The position numbers were made by a program, and so were the translations under genes. The notes beneath the pieces were generated by a model, which was given only the letters and a program-made list of their open reading frames with translations, searched no databases and was not told the origin of the DNA. Source: Nocardioides jensenii JCM 1364 = NBRC 14755 (GTDB taxonomy: Bacteria > Actinomycetota > Actinomycetes > Propionibacteriales > Nocardioidaceae). From it: 64,000 bases of DNA. How positions within the stretch are numbered: position 1 is the first letter of the stretch; each line of letters starts with the position of its first letter. Below, one piece after another: positions 25,625 through 33,577 of this stretch. The stretch is taken from contig NZ_BCRJ01000008.1 in the NCBI RefSeq assembly GCF_001552535.1, forward strand, positions 62,001 to 126,000, given 5' to 3'.

Positions 25625-26073
25625 TCGGTGCTCGATTCCGGGCGCTGCCCGATCTGGAAGAAGGGAATGGGGCAGCAGTCGTCGTCTACGCATTGGGCCG
25701 CGGCGCACTCCACGAGGTCGTCGCAGCCGGCGTCGCGCGCCGCGATCAGGCTTTCGCGAATCGCCTGCAGGTCGGCGATCTTCTGGTCCACCTCGACGAG
25801 CTTGGCCTCGGTGCGGGCCTGAAGGCCCGATCCAGCGCCGTGCCGATGGCGGCCCGCCTCGAGAAGCTCGGCGACCTCGTCGAGAGTGAACCCCAAACTC
25901 TGGGCCGCCTTAATGACGCGCAGGGTGGTCACGATCTCTTCGGAGTAGAGGCGGTGTCCGCCCAGGCTGCGGTCCGGTTCGGCGATGATGCCGCGGCGTT
26001 CGTAGTAGCGCAGGGTCTCGACGTTGACGCCGACCGCCTCGGCTACCTGCCCCGATCGGAGCCCGGTCGTCAT
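25621..26073 (-). CDS. MerR family heavy-metal regulator
   Basis: This 150-residue regulator has the MerR start LRSGQVAEAVGVNVETLRYYERRGII. A dimerisation helix follows, then a Cys-rich effector loop (GCDDLVECAAAQCVDDDCCPIPFF). The Cys arrangement fits a mercury- or related soft-metal sensor. It is encoded inside the operon it probably controls, second from the promoter, with 4-base overlaps on both sides. The palindrome at 26436-26451 is its likely binding site. Confidence 0.88.
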   Translation of the reverse strand: MTTGLRSGQVAEAVGVNVETLRYYERRGIIAEPDRSLGGHRLYSEEIVTTLRVIKAAQSLGFTLDEVAELLEAGRHRHGAGSGLQARTEAKLVEVDQKIADLQAIRESLIAARDAGCDDLVECAAAQCVDDDCCPIPFFQIGQRPESSTE

Positions 26074-26420
26074 CGGGGCGCCCCAGCCTTCGCGTGGGCG
26101 CGGGCTGCGAGTGCACCCAGGACCGGCGCGTGCTCGGGTGCGGCCGAGACCACCAGGGTGGCCCGACCGTCGGTGATGGTGAGGTCGAAGGTGAAGAACG
26201 AGCAGCAGCCGGTCTCGCGGGCGGCCAGGTCCGCGGCACGCGCGACGACCTCGGGTTCGGCGCGCAACTCGAAGCGGACTGCTTCCGGTGCGGTCTGGTC
26301 CACAGCAAGCACGTCGTTGGCGAACAGATCGTCGAACTCCGCACGTCGCAGTGGCTGTTCAACGGTGGGCAGCGTGCACGCCGAGGGCACCCAGTCGTCG
26401 GCCATCAGGTTGTTCGTCAT
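26070..26420 (-). CDS. Hypothetical protein, first gene of the mer-like operon
   Basis: The gene encodes 116 residues. GGTGGAGGC before ATG 26420 is a strong ribosome site. A Cys occurs in SACTLP near residue 14 and a Cys pair in ETGCCSFFTFDLTI. Such proteins accompany mercury-resistance regulators in actinomycetes, but I do not know an activity for them. The fold looks alpha/beta with a short N-terminal segment and no membrane helix. Confidence 0.75.
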   Translation of the reverse strand: MTNNLMADDWVPSACTLPTVEQPLRRAEFDDLFANDVLAVDQTAPEAVRFELRAEPEVVARAADLAARETGCCSFFTFDLTITDGRATLVVSAAPEHAPVLGALAARAHAKAGAPR

Positions 26421-26435
26421 GCCTCCACCGTAAGG

Positions 26436-26451
26436 CCGTACCTGGGTACGG
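26436..26451 (-). promoter_or_regulatory. MerR-type operator and promoter
   Basis: CCGTACCTGGGTACGG has perfect 7-base arms around a 2-base centre. On the minus strand TTGCAT lies just before it and CTTACG-like bases just after, leaving a 19-base spacer, the long spacer typical of MerR-activated promoters. It is 16 bases upstream of the first gene of the operon. Confidence 0.65.
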
Positions 26452-26526
26452 GATGCAAGCGATGCTCGCAAACATCTCTCAGATCGAGCGTGGTTCGAGT
26501 CGCCGGGCCTCGTCGGAGGCTATCCG

Positions 26527-26670
26527 TCAGGGTGCGGCTGGTCGCGAGCCGAGCGTCCGATCGAGCAGTTCGGCAACCAGGCCGTCGATGTGGTCGCGGA
26601 GCGGCCGAATGCCGGGGGCCTCCCAGCCCTGCGGGTTGGGCAGGTCCCAGGTCTCGTAGGCGAGGTGCTG
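26527..26670 (-). pseudogene. 3' remnant of an ArsC-like (low-molecular-weight phosphatase family) gene
   Basis: The minus strand in one frame reads HLAYETWDLPNPQG, then WEAPGIRPLRDHIDGLVAEL, then LDRTLGSRPAAP and a stop at 26527. This is the pattern of the C-terminal end of arsenate reductases of the low-molecular-weight phosphatase fold (DWxLxDPxG followed by RxIRDxI). No start, P-loop or upstream part is present, so the gene is truncated. Confidence 0.5.
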
Positions 26671-26733
26671 AGCTCTCTGGCCGCGGCGCTGAGCCCCGCA
26701 GCAGGACTGGCTCGCGGATAAGCGTCTCGCGGT

Positions 26734-27418
26734 TCAGTCCGTTGCCTGAGGGCGCCAGACCTTGAGGGCTGAGGCGACCAGGATCAGGGCCAGCACTGCG
26801 ATCAGGACGGGGCCACCGACATAGGGCAGCAGGGCTCCACCAGCCACCGCACCTGTGATCGAGCCGGCGCCCATCAGCAGCACGAAACGGCGGTTGTCGC
26901 CGATCACCGCGAAAGTCTCGTCGCTGCTGTAGCGGGCGAAGCCGACCAGCATCGTGGGCAGCGACACCAGCAGCGACAGGCTTCCGGCAAGCCGGATGTC
27001 GGCACCGAAGAGCAGCACGATCGTCGGGATCAGAAGCTCGCCCCCGGCAACACCCATGAAGGCCGCCACCATGCCGATCAGCACGCCAGCGGCGACGCCG
27101 GCAACCGCCCGGGTTGCCGGTGACAGTTCGAGCGTCCCCAACTCGGCGAAGTGCGTGCCCGCCAGCACCACCGCGATCGCGAGCAACAGGACGGCAAGGG
27201 TGCGGTGCAGGGTGCGCGAGTGCATCCGGGTCGCCCAGCCTGCAGCCACCCATGCACCCACAAGGGACCCGGCGAGCAAGTTGGCAACGATCCACCAGTG
27301 ATCAGCGACCTGAGCCCACGTGACCGCGAAGGCGCGTGCAGGCAGCGCCGTGATCACCACGATCAGGCTCATGGCCTTGTTCAGGATGACCGCCTGCAGG
27401 GCGGCGAACCCGAACAGC
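26734..27418 (-). pseudogene. TauE/SafE family permease, 5'-truncated
   Basis: About 228 codons encode the membrane helices of a TauE/SafE sulfite-exporter family protein. The repeat-type motif MVAAFMGVAGGELLIPTIVLLFG and the end PYVGGPVLIAVLALILVASALKVWR are both present. The first helices and their glycine-rich loop are missing: at about 27418 the sequence changes to a fragment of integrase. The open frame continues into integrase DNA in another frame, so no proper start exists. It is probably non-functional. Confidence 0.75.
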
Positions 27419-27740
27419 GCCGGATGACGGTGCAGGCCATGTCGAGGGTGCCGGTGGCGCGGCCTGCTTCGGCGCGTTCGGTCAGGTAGGCGCAGACGGC
27501 GAGTGGGTCGGCCGGCACGGCGGTGACGCCACGCTCGGCGCACCATCGTTGCCATTGGCCCCAGACCACGTTGTAGAGGCGTCGGGTGCCGTCGGTGCGT
27601 GCGGCGGCGAGGGCCTCGCCGATGCGCGCGGCATCGACGGACGTGAGCCCTACGCGCGTCAGGTCAGGATCGTCCGTGGTCGTGGAAGCGAAGGTGGGGC
27701 GTGCGGTGGCCGGCAGCGCGGCGAGCATGAGGATGTTCAT
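27419..27740 (-). pseudogene. Tyrosine recombinase, 3'-truncated (copy 3)
   Basis: From ATG 27740 the frame encodes about 107 residues matching the N-terminal domain of the other copies (GTRRLYNVVWGQWQRWCAERG, CAYLTERAEAGRATGTLDMA, ending CTVIR). The whole catalytic domain is missing, and TauE/SafE sequence begins at the break. YDRAM at the start is shared with copy 2, RRYDRAM. Confidence 0.8.
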
Positions 27741-27810
27741 GGCCCTGTCGTAGCGGCGCCGTCGCAGCCACCCGCGAGCGGGCTGGGCCGAGGAGACGTG
27801 CACTGCCAGC

Positions 27811-27831
27811 GCGTTGGTCACATAAGGCTGA
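27811..27831 (-). promoter_or_regulatory. Conserved core upstream of the integrase fragment
   Basis: On the minus strand this reads TCAGCCTTATGTGACCAACGC and differs from the element of copy 1 (11003-11045) at one base. The bases to its left on the minus strand are unrelated to those of copies 1 and 2, so similarity ends inside the element. Confidence 0.5.
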
Positions 27832-27903
27832 TTGGACTCGGGCTGACCGCACTCAGCGGGACCAGAGCCGCTAACGATCCCCGGCCTGCCTAAGATCGAC
27901 GGC

Positions 27904-28368
27904 ATGCGGGAACTCCGAACTCCGAGCTGGGCACCGGGGGCGCGCTTCATGTTCGCCGCCGTAGCCCTGGCGCTGTTCGGGCTCCTGTCGATGCACGGCT
28001 GGGGCTCCCACACCGGCGGGCACACCATGGCGATGGCACCCGCGAGTAGCGCCGTCTCGGCCGATTCCAGCCATGCCACCGGCCACGGGATCATGTCGGG
28101 CGACAGTTCGAAGGGGTCGGGCTCACGGACCGCTGACGGGTCTGCTCCGACCGGCGGACATGAGAAGCCGGACGGTGATCCAGGCGCCAGCCTGCTCGGC
28201 CTCTGCCTCGCGATCCTCTGCGGGCTACTGCTCGGCATCGCGTTGCTGTTGGCGCGGCGCAGTCTTCGTTTCCCGCAATGGATGCTCCCGACCTGGACAC
28301 GTCCGGTCTTCATCGGGCGGGAGCGCGATCCGCCCGATCTACTCCGACTCTGCGTGATCCGCTGCTGA
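27904..28368 (+). CDS. DUF6153-like membrane protein
   Basis: This 154-residue protein has one N-terminal helix (MFAAVALALFGLLSMHGWGSH), a His/Met/Ser-rich loop, a second helix pair (LCLAILCGLLLGIALLLA), and ends with LRLCVIRC. The protein at 33063-33485 has the same layout and the same ending (LHRLSILRC), so the two are paralogues. Such proteins often sit beside DUF305 and copper genes. The activity is unknown. Confidence 0.75.
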   Translation: MRELRTPSWAPGARFMFAAVALALFGLLSMHGWGSHTGGHTMAMAPASSAVSADSSHATGHGIMSGDSSKGSGSRTADGSAPTGGHEKPDGDPGASLLGLCLAILCGLLLGIALLLARRSLRFPQWMLPTWTRPVFIGRERDPPDLLRLCVIRC

Positions 28369-28451
28369 GAGGCACCTGCCACGAGTCCCCCGCCGGGGCG
28401 ACTCGGGCTTCCGCCTACCCAGACACCGATCACACAGATGGAGAACCGCCC

Positions 28452-29015
28452 ATGCGCAAGACCCTAACCGCCGTGCTCCTCGCGGCCTCGCTGCTGGCCC
28501 TCGCCGCCTGCGGGAACGACGAGAACGACACGACCGCCGGGCACAACGACGCCGACGTCACCTTCGCCCAGCAGATGATCCTCCACCACCAACAGGCCAT
28601 CGAGATGGCTGAACTCGCCGAGACCCGTGCCGACAGCCAGGAGGTCAAGGATCTGGCCGCTGACATTGAGGCAGCACAGGACCCGGAGATCGAGACCATG
28701 ACCGGATGGCTCGAGTCCTGGGGCGAGGACGTCCCCGCCGACAGCATGTCCGGCATGGACCACGGCGACATGTCGACCGATGACATGCCCGGGATGATGT
28801 CGGAGGGCGACATGGCCGACCTCGAAGCCGCATCAGGGGCAGAGTTCGACCAGATGTTCCTGACGATGATGATCGAGCACCACGAGGGTGCGATCGAGAT
28901 GGCCAAGACCGAACAGGCTGACGGCGAGTACGCCGACGCCATCGAGCTGGCTGAAGGCATCGAGACCGCCCAGACCGAGGAGATCCAGACGATGCAGGGC
29001 CTGCTCACGCCCTGA
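28452..29015 (+). CDS. DUF305 family lipoprotein
   Basis: This 187-residue protein has a lipobox (LLALAAC) and the DUF305 repeats FAQQMILHHQQAIEMAELAE and FLTMMIEHHEGAIEMAKTE. Between them lies a Met/Asp-rich loop (SMSGMDHGDMS, DMPGMMSEGDM) that could bind copper. DUF305 proteins have a ferritin-like fold; metal binding is likely but not proven. It follows a DUF6153 gene and precedes an F510_1955-type gene. Confidence 0.9.
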   Translation: MRKTLTAVLLAASLLALAACGNDENDTTAGHNDADVTFAQQMILHHQQAIEMAELAETRADSQEVKDLAADIEAAQDPEIETMTGWLESWGEDVPADSMSGMDHGDMSTDDMPGMMSEGDMADLEAASGAEFDQMFLTMMIEHHEGAIEMAKTEQADGEYADAIELAEGIETAQTEEIQTMQGLLTP

Positions 29016-29081
29016 CCTCACCTCTTGTCGGGCAGGCCGGCCAACCGGCCTGCCCGGCCCCCTCGATCCGGAGTCCTCGTC

Positions 29082-29918
29082 ATGCATCGAACCCGTCTCG
29101 CTTCGGCGACCATCACCCTCGCCGTCACACTTGTGTCAGCCGGCTGCGCCACCGACTCGACTCCCGAGCCGCAGCCCGCGGACGACACGTCGGTCGGCCA
29201 CATCCACGGGCTGGGAGTCGATCCGGCCGACGACACCCTCTACGTTGCCACCCACTTCGGGCTGTTCCACGTCGACGATTCGGGTGAGTCCACCCGGGTC
29301 GCGGACCGGTGGCAGGACACGATGGCGTTTACCGTCGTGGGACCGGGCCACTTCCTGGGTAGCGGCCACCCCGATCTGCGCGAGGACCTGCCTCCACACC
29401 TGGGGCTCATCGAGTCCACCGATGCCGGGAAGACATGGAGCCCGCTCGCTCTCCAGGGCGAGGCGGACTTCCACATCCTCGAGCCGACCGAGGACGTTCT
29501 GTACGCCTACGACGCCACGGCCGGCCGCCTGCTGCGTACCGAGGACCGCACGAGCTTCGACGTTGTCCTCACGGCTCCTCTCATCAGTGTCGCGGCACGC
29601 GCTGGTGCGGATCGGCTCACCGCGACCACCGGCGAGGGGAAGCTGATCAGCATCGAGGCCGCCACCGGCGAGACGCGTGAGCTCGGTGGACCGACCACGA
29701 TCTACCTCGACACGACGCCCGAGGGCGCTCTGGCGGGGATCGACCCGGACGGCGTCGTCCGGGTCAGCGACGACGACGCCAAGACCTGGCGAGAGGTCGG
29801 TTCGATCGACGGGCAACCGGCGGCCTTCACGATTAGCGAGCAGGCCTGGTACGCCGCCACCGAGTCCGCCGTCTTCCGCTCCACGGATGCAGGCAAGACG
29901 TGGACACCCGTCCTGTAG
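29082..29918 (+). CDS. F510_1955 family glycosylhydrolase-like lipoprotein
   Basis: This 278-residue protein has a lipobox (VTLVSAGC) followed by a beta-propeller with repeated S/T-x-DAGKTW units (STDAGKTWSPL, DDDAKTWREV, STDAGKTWTPV). It starts with HIHGLGVDPADDTLYVATHFGLF, the signature of the F510_1955 group. In spite of the name no glycosidase activity is shown. The family usually lies next to DUF305 genes, as here. Confidence 0.85.
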   Translation: MHRTRLASATITLAVTLVSAGCATDSTPEPQPADDTSVGHIHGLGVDPADDTLYVATHFGLFHVDDSGESTRVADRWQDTMAFTVVGPGHFLGSGHPDLREDLPPHLGLIESTDAGKTWSPLALQGEADFHILEPTEDVLYAYDATAGRLLRTEDRTSFDVVLTAPLISVAARAGADRLTATTGEGKLISIEAATGETRELGGPTTIYLDTTPEGALAGIDPDGVVRVSDDDAKTWREVGSIDGQPAAFTISEQAWYAATESAVFRSTDAGKTWTPVL

Positions 29919-29928
29919 GGCAGCCGAC

Positions 29929-30753
29929 ATGAGCAGACACAAGGCCACCAAACCCCACCGCGGAAGGTCCGGCGGACATCGCGCGACCCGCACGCGTCGC
30001 GGACACCTGATCGCGGGCGTGGCCGCACTCGCGACCAGCACACTCATCGCGGCGCCCGTCGTCTCGATGGCCGGCGACCCGGACGTTCGCCGCCAGGTTC
30101 CCGTCGCTTCGCCGTCCGCTGCCGCGTCCTCCGCGACACCCCCGCTCGAGCAACCAGACGGCGAAATCGAGGTCAACAGGCGGAGTGACAGGCAGCCCCG
30201 CACCGGGGCGCAATCGTCGACCAGGATTCCGGAGCGAGGAACAGGAGCCTTCGAGGTCGCCCCCGCCCCACCCGCCGACGCGGAAGGGGCGACGACGTAC
30301 CGGGTCGAGGTCGAGAAGGGCCTGCCGTTCGCGCCCCAGGGCGTCGCCCGATTCGTGGATGCGACCCTGGCTGACGGCCGCGGATGGGCGGCCCATCACC
30401 GACTCGCGCGCGTCGATGACCACGCCGATCTTCGCATCGTCCTGGCGAGCCCCGAGACCGCCGACGCCCTGTGTGCACCTCTCGACACCGGCGGACGCCT
30501 GTCCTGCCGCAACGGCACGGACGTCGTCATCAATGCGTGGCGATGGAGCTTCGGCGCCGACAGCTACGCGGGCGACCTGGAGGCGTACCGGCGCTACGTG
30601 GTCAACCACGAGACAGGTCACGCTTTCGGCTACCCGCATGTGGACTGCCCGGTCCCAGGCGAGCCTGCCCCGGTGATGCTGCAACAGACCAAGGGACTCG
30701 ACGGCTGCCAGGCCAACCCGTGGCCCGCCCTCGTCGACCTCGTCGGCCACTGA
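29929..30753 (+). CDS. DUF3152 family secreted metalloprotease-like protein
   Basis: This 274-residue protein has a basic N-terminus, one hydrophobic segment (IAGVAALATSTLIAAPVV) and a Pro/Ala-rich linker. The DUF3152 domain carries a metzincin-type zinc motif, HETGHAFGYPH, and conserved Cys (ADALCAP, LSCRNG, VDCPVPG, GCQANPW). It would be exported or membrane-anchored. Substrate unknown. It starts 11 bases after the preceding gene. Confidence 0.85.
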   Translation: MSRHKATKPHRGRSGGHRATRTRRGHLIAGVAALATSTLIAAPVVSMAGDPDVRRQVPVASPSAAASSATPPLEQPDGEIEVNRRSDRQPRTGAQSSTRIPERGTGAFEVAPAPPADAEGATTYRVEVEKGLPFAPQGVARFVDATLADGRGWAAHHRLARVDDHADLRIVLASPETADALCAPLDTGGRLSCRNGTDVVINAWRWSFGADSYAGDLEAYRRYVVNHETGHAFGYPHVDCPVPGEPAPVMLQQTKGLDGCQANPWPALVDLVGH

Positions 30754-30775
30754 CGGGAGGGATCCGCCCGGCCGA

Positions 30776-31315
30776 TCAGGCGCTGGCCGTGGTCCGGCGC
30801 TCAGACTGGCGAGCCCGCTCGGCGCGCTCCTTGCGCCAGCCGTACCGGGTCAGGCCTCTGGGTTTGTAGATGTTCAGCACCAGGATGCCCACCAGCAGGA
30901 CCAGTCCGATGACGGCGTGGGTGATGTCGCTGCCCATGCCCAGCAGGTGCTCATCGGTCGCGACACGGGCGACATCGGCCTGCGCGCTCACGTCAGGCAT
31001 GTGGAAGATGAGGACCGCGGTCAGCAGCGTGGTGCCCACCAGCGAGATGACCACCCAGTAGTGCCGCAGCAGACCCCACCTCGTCACGGCGCCCATCAGA
31101 ATGCCCGTGACAAGGGAGCCGACCGCGAGGGGCACGAGGGCGTACCAGCCGACGAGTTCCATCCCGATCCACGCCGCCCGGACCACTTCGGGGTCCCTGG
31201 CAGGCGGTACGGCGAACGCCAGCGCCAAGTATGCGCAGACCGCCCCGATCCAGCCGATCGAACACGCGAGGTGTACGGCCAGCAGCAGACGCCGAACGCG
31301 CGGGCGGACGGTCAC
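30776..31315 (-). CDS. DUF2269-like integral membrane protein
   Basis: The 179-residue product has four membrane helices. The first (LLAVHLACSIGWIGAVCAYLALA) has the His-x-x-x-x-x-Gly-Trp pattern of DUF2269 and CopD-like proteins. Conserved His residues appear in HYWVVISLV and ITHAVIG, so heme or copper binding is possible. It overlaps the preceding small membrane-protein gene. Confidence 0.75.
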   Translation of the reverse strand: MTVRPRVRRLLLAVHLACSIGWIGAVCAYLALAFAVPPARDPEVVRAAWIGMELVGWYALVPLAVGSLVTGILMGAVTRWGLLRHYWVVISLVGTTLLTAVLIFHMPDVSAQADVARVATDEHLLGMGSDITHAVIGLVLLVGILVLNIYKPRGLTRYGWRKERAERARQSERRTTASA

Positions 31316-31533
31316 GTGAGAGCCACGGTGTCATCAGGCCGCACTGGCGCGGAGTGCGAGGCCCCATGGCGGCCGGGCCCGTGGTCGCCACCCCCGACGA
31401 GCATGGCCAGCACCACAATCAGCACGACCGCGAGGAGTCCCAGGAGGAGGTACTTGACCCAGGACGGCATCCCTGGGGGTGCCTCGTCGCCGACAGGACT
31501 CGAGATCGACCTCTGGTCGCCATCGTCCGTCAT
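31312..31533 (-). CDS. Small membrane protein with His-rich tail
   Basis: This 73-residue protein has one membrane helix (WVKYLLLGLLAVVLIVVLAMLVGGG) and a short tail with HGPGRHGASHS. Its stop overlaps the start of the DUF2269-like gene (GTGA), so both form a two-gene operon divergent from the TetR gene. Family not recognised. Confidence 0.7.
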   Translation of the reverse strand: MTDDGDQRSISSPVGDEAPPGMPSWVKYLLLGLLAVVLIVVLAMLVGGGDHGPGRHGASHSAPVRPDDTVALT

Positions 31534-31551
31534 CTCACAATCCTCCGTTTA

Positions 31552-31570
31552 CTAGACACTCTGTCTCTAG
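31552..31570. promoter_or_regulatory. Probable TetR-type operator
   Basis: CTAGACACTCTGTCTCTAG is a 19-bp inverted repeat with one mismatch between arms. It lies between the TetR gene and the divergent two-gene membrane-protein operon, the expected place for autoregulation. Confidence 0.55.
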
Positions 31571-31616
31571 CACTATGCATGATGTCTTGAGGCACGACAA
31601 GGCGTATGGTCGATGC

Positions 31617-32222
31617 GTGCCGAAGCTCTGGAAGGACACCGTCGAGGAACACCGCCGCGATGTACGAGCGGCAATCCTCGACGCGGCCTGGCGTCTCGCC
31701 CACGAGCGCGGGATACGAGGCGTCACGATGGGGCTGGTGGCGCAGCACGCCGGGATCAGCAGGGCCACCCTCTACAAGTACTTCAGCGGGGTCGAGGAGA
31801 TCCTCGTGGCGAGCCATGCCGAGCACGTCCAGGAGCACCTCGCCACGCTCCGCGAGGCCCACTCCAGTGCCGGTACGCCACGAGAAGGTCTGGAGCGGCT
31901 CATCGACCACTACGCCGAGATCTGCTTCCACCGAGGACGCGCCGGAGCCCCCGACACTTCGGCACTGGTCCATGCCGGTGAGCAGCACCAGCGCAACACC
32001 ACCGAGCTCGAGCGGCTTTTCATCGATGCCGTACTCGCGGCGCAGGCGGCGGGCGAAGTGCGCGCCGACATCGCGGCCAAGCTACTCGCAACGTACATCC
32101 TGCACGCGGCCGAAGGGGCTGGCAGCGTTGGCAGTCGCGGTGAGGCAGCCGGGCTCGCCACCCTGGCGAAGGAATGCCTAGGGTCGGCCTCTGGTTCCAC
32201 CGGCCCGACCACCCGCCACTGA
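31617..32222 (+). CDS. TetR family regulator
   Basis: This roughly 201-residue regulator has the N-terminal HTH: ILDAAWRLAHERGIRGVTMGLVAQHAGISRATLYKYFSGVEEIL. The C-terminal ligand domain is helical and unlike any sensor I know. GTG 31617 is a likely start; an ATG at 31575 is in frame. It probably represses itself, the divergent membrane genes and perhaps the DUF4396 gene that starts directly after it. Confidence 0.85.
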   Translation: MPKLWKDTVEEHRRDVRAAILDAAWRLAHERGIRGVTMGLVAQHAGISRATLYKYFSGVEEILVASHAEHVQEHLATLREAHSSAGTPREGLERLIDHYAEICFHRGRAGAPDTSALVHAGEQHQRNTTELERLFIDAVLAAQAAGEVRADIAAKLLATYILHAAEGAGSVGSRGEAAGLATLAKECLGSASGSTGPTTRH

Positions 32223-32233
32223 TGGGGAGATCC

Positions 32234-32800
32234 ATGGACGCGCGCAACAGCATGGCCGCCAACGCCACCCTGCACTGCCTCACCGGCTGCGCGATCGGCG
32301 AGATCCTCGGTCTCATGATCGGCACTGCACTCGGATTGACCAACGCGGTCACCATCGCGCTGGCGGTCGCGCTCGCGTTCTTCTTCGGCTACACCCTCTC
32401 GACGCTGCCGCTGATCCAGGCTGGTGCCGGATTCGGGGCCGCGCTGAGCGTGGTCTTCGCTGCGGACACGCTGTCGATCGCGGTGATGGAGATCGTCGAC
32501 AACCTGGTCATGGCTGTGATCCCCGGCGCCATGCAGGCCGGGCTGGTCAACCCGATCTTCTGGCTCGGCATGATCATCGCCCTGACGGTCGCCTTCATCG
32601 CCGCCTTCCCTGTCAACCGGTACCTCATCGACCGCGGGAAGGGCCACGCGCTCACGCACAAGTTCCATGCCGGGCACACCGATCACACCGGCCATGACGC
32701 GGAGCCAGCCGCTCATTCGGGCCACCAGGCGGAGCAGGCGCATCCGGCGCATGAGGCCGAGGCCGATGCCGGGCATGACAGCCACCATCACCACCACTGA
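32234..32800 (+). CDS. DUF4396 family membrane protein with His-rich tail
   Basis: The 188-residue product has four or five membrane helices (the DUF4396 core TLHCLTGCAIGEILGLMIG and AFPVNRYLIDRGKGHALTH) and a tail of about 45 residues with more than a dozen His, ending in five His. Such tails bind transition metals. GGGGAGATCC precedes ATG 32234; an ATG at 32222 overlapping the TetR stop is an alternative. Confidence 0.85.
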   Translation: MDARNSMAANATLHCLTGCAIGEILGLMIGTALGLTNAVTIALAVALAFFFGYTLSTLPLIQAGAGFGAALSVVFAADTLSIAVMEIVDNLVMAVIPGAMQAGLVNPIFWLGMIIALTVAFIAAFPVNRYLIDRGKGHALTHKFHAGHTDHTGHDAEPAAHSGHQAEQAHPAHEAEADAGHDSHHHHH

Positions 32801-32827
32801 CGACCCAGTCGAGATCGGAGTAAGGAC

Positions 32828-32962
32828 ATGAACACCAACACTCTGGCCGCCGGCGTCATCGGCTTCCTCCTCGGCGGACTGGTCGTCTCCACCGCTGCCG
32901 AACTGGAGGACGACCGCGACCCGGCCCCCTCCCACGGATCTAGCCAGCACGTAGGACGGTGA
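32828..32962 (+). CDS. Small one-helix membrane protein
   Basis: This short frame encodes 44 residues. MNTNTLAAGVIGFLLGG starts a single membrane segment, and an acidic polar tail (AAELEDDRDPAPSHGS) follows. GGAGTAAGGAC before the ATG is a strong ribosome site, and codon use is normal for the region. It is 27 bases after the DUF4396 gene and likely in the same operon. Many small DUF4396-linked proteins of this sort exist without a known role. Confidence 0.65.
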   Translation: MNTNTLAAGVIGFLLGGLVVSTAAELEDDRDPAPSHGSSQHVGR

Positions 32963-33062
32963 CCGAGCACCCCCGTTCTGGGCCGTGACTCTCGACGCAT
33001 TCCCGCGTGTTGACGCCTTCTGTTTGGTAATTCGCTACCTGGCCTCCGTATGGTCTTGAAGC

Positions 33063-33485
33063 GTGACCGGGCACAGGAGGCAACGCAGCGCCCTGGTGCT
33101 GGCGACCCTCTTTGCGGTTGTCTTCGGCGTCTTCGCCATGCACTCGCTCACATCGCACGAGCGAGGTCATGCCGGCCATGCGGCACTTCCGCTCGCTGCG
33201 GAAGCGGCCGACCGCGAGCACCACACCGAACCCGCTGGGAGCAAGGCGCCAGAATCAGCAGACTCCGAGTCGCCCGCCGACGATGACAACAGCGGCGTCG
33301 CCGAGTTGTGCATGGCGCTTCTCTGCCTCATGGCCGCGCTCATTGCACTCGCGCTGAGCCGTGGCATCTCGCGGCGAATCCTGTACGTCGTAGTCATACC
33401 CCGGTGGATCGGCTCACGCATCGCTGTTCTCTCGCGATCCGCCGATCCTCCCTGTCTGCACCGTCTGTCGATTCTGCGCTGCTGA
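33063..33485 (+). CDS. DUF6153-like membrane protein, second copy
   Basis: This 140-residue protein repeats the layout of 27904-28368: a basic N-terminus, a first helix (ATLFAVVFGVFAMHSLTSHE), a His/Glu-rich loop, a helix pair (LCMALLCLMAALIALALS) and the ending LHRLSILRC. The start is GTG 33063. It belongs to the same metal-handling block. Confidence 0.75.
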   Translation: MTGHRRQRSALVLATLFAVVFGVFAMHSLTSHERGHAGHAALPLAAEAADREHHTEPAGSKAPESADSESPADDDNSGVAELCMALLCLMAALIALALSRGISRRILYVVVIPRWIGSRIAVLSRSADPPCLHRLSILRC

Positions 33486-33577
33486 GCAGATGCCCGGCGC
33501 CACGTCGCACCACGACTTGGTGCCGTGTGCCGCTTCCGCCTGCTCTCACACACTCAAGTTCGAAAGGCCCATCTGAT

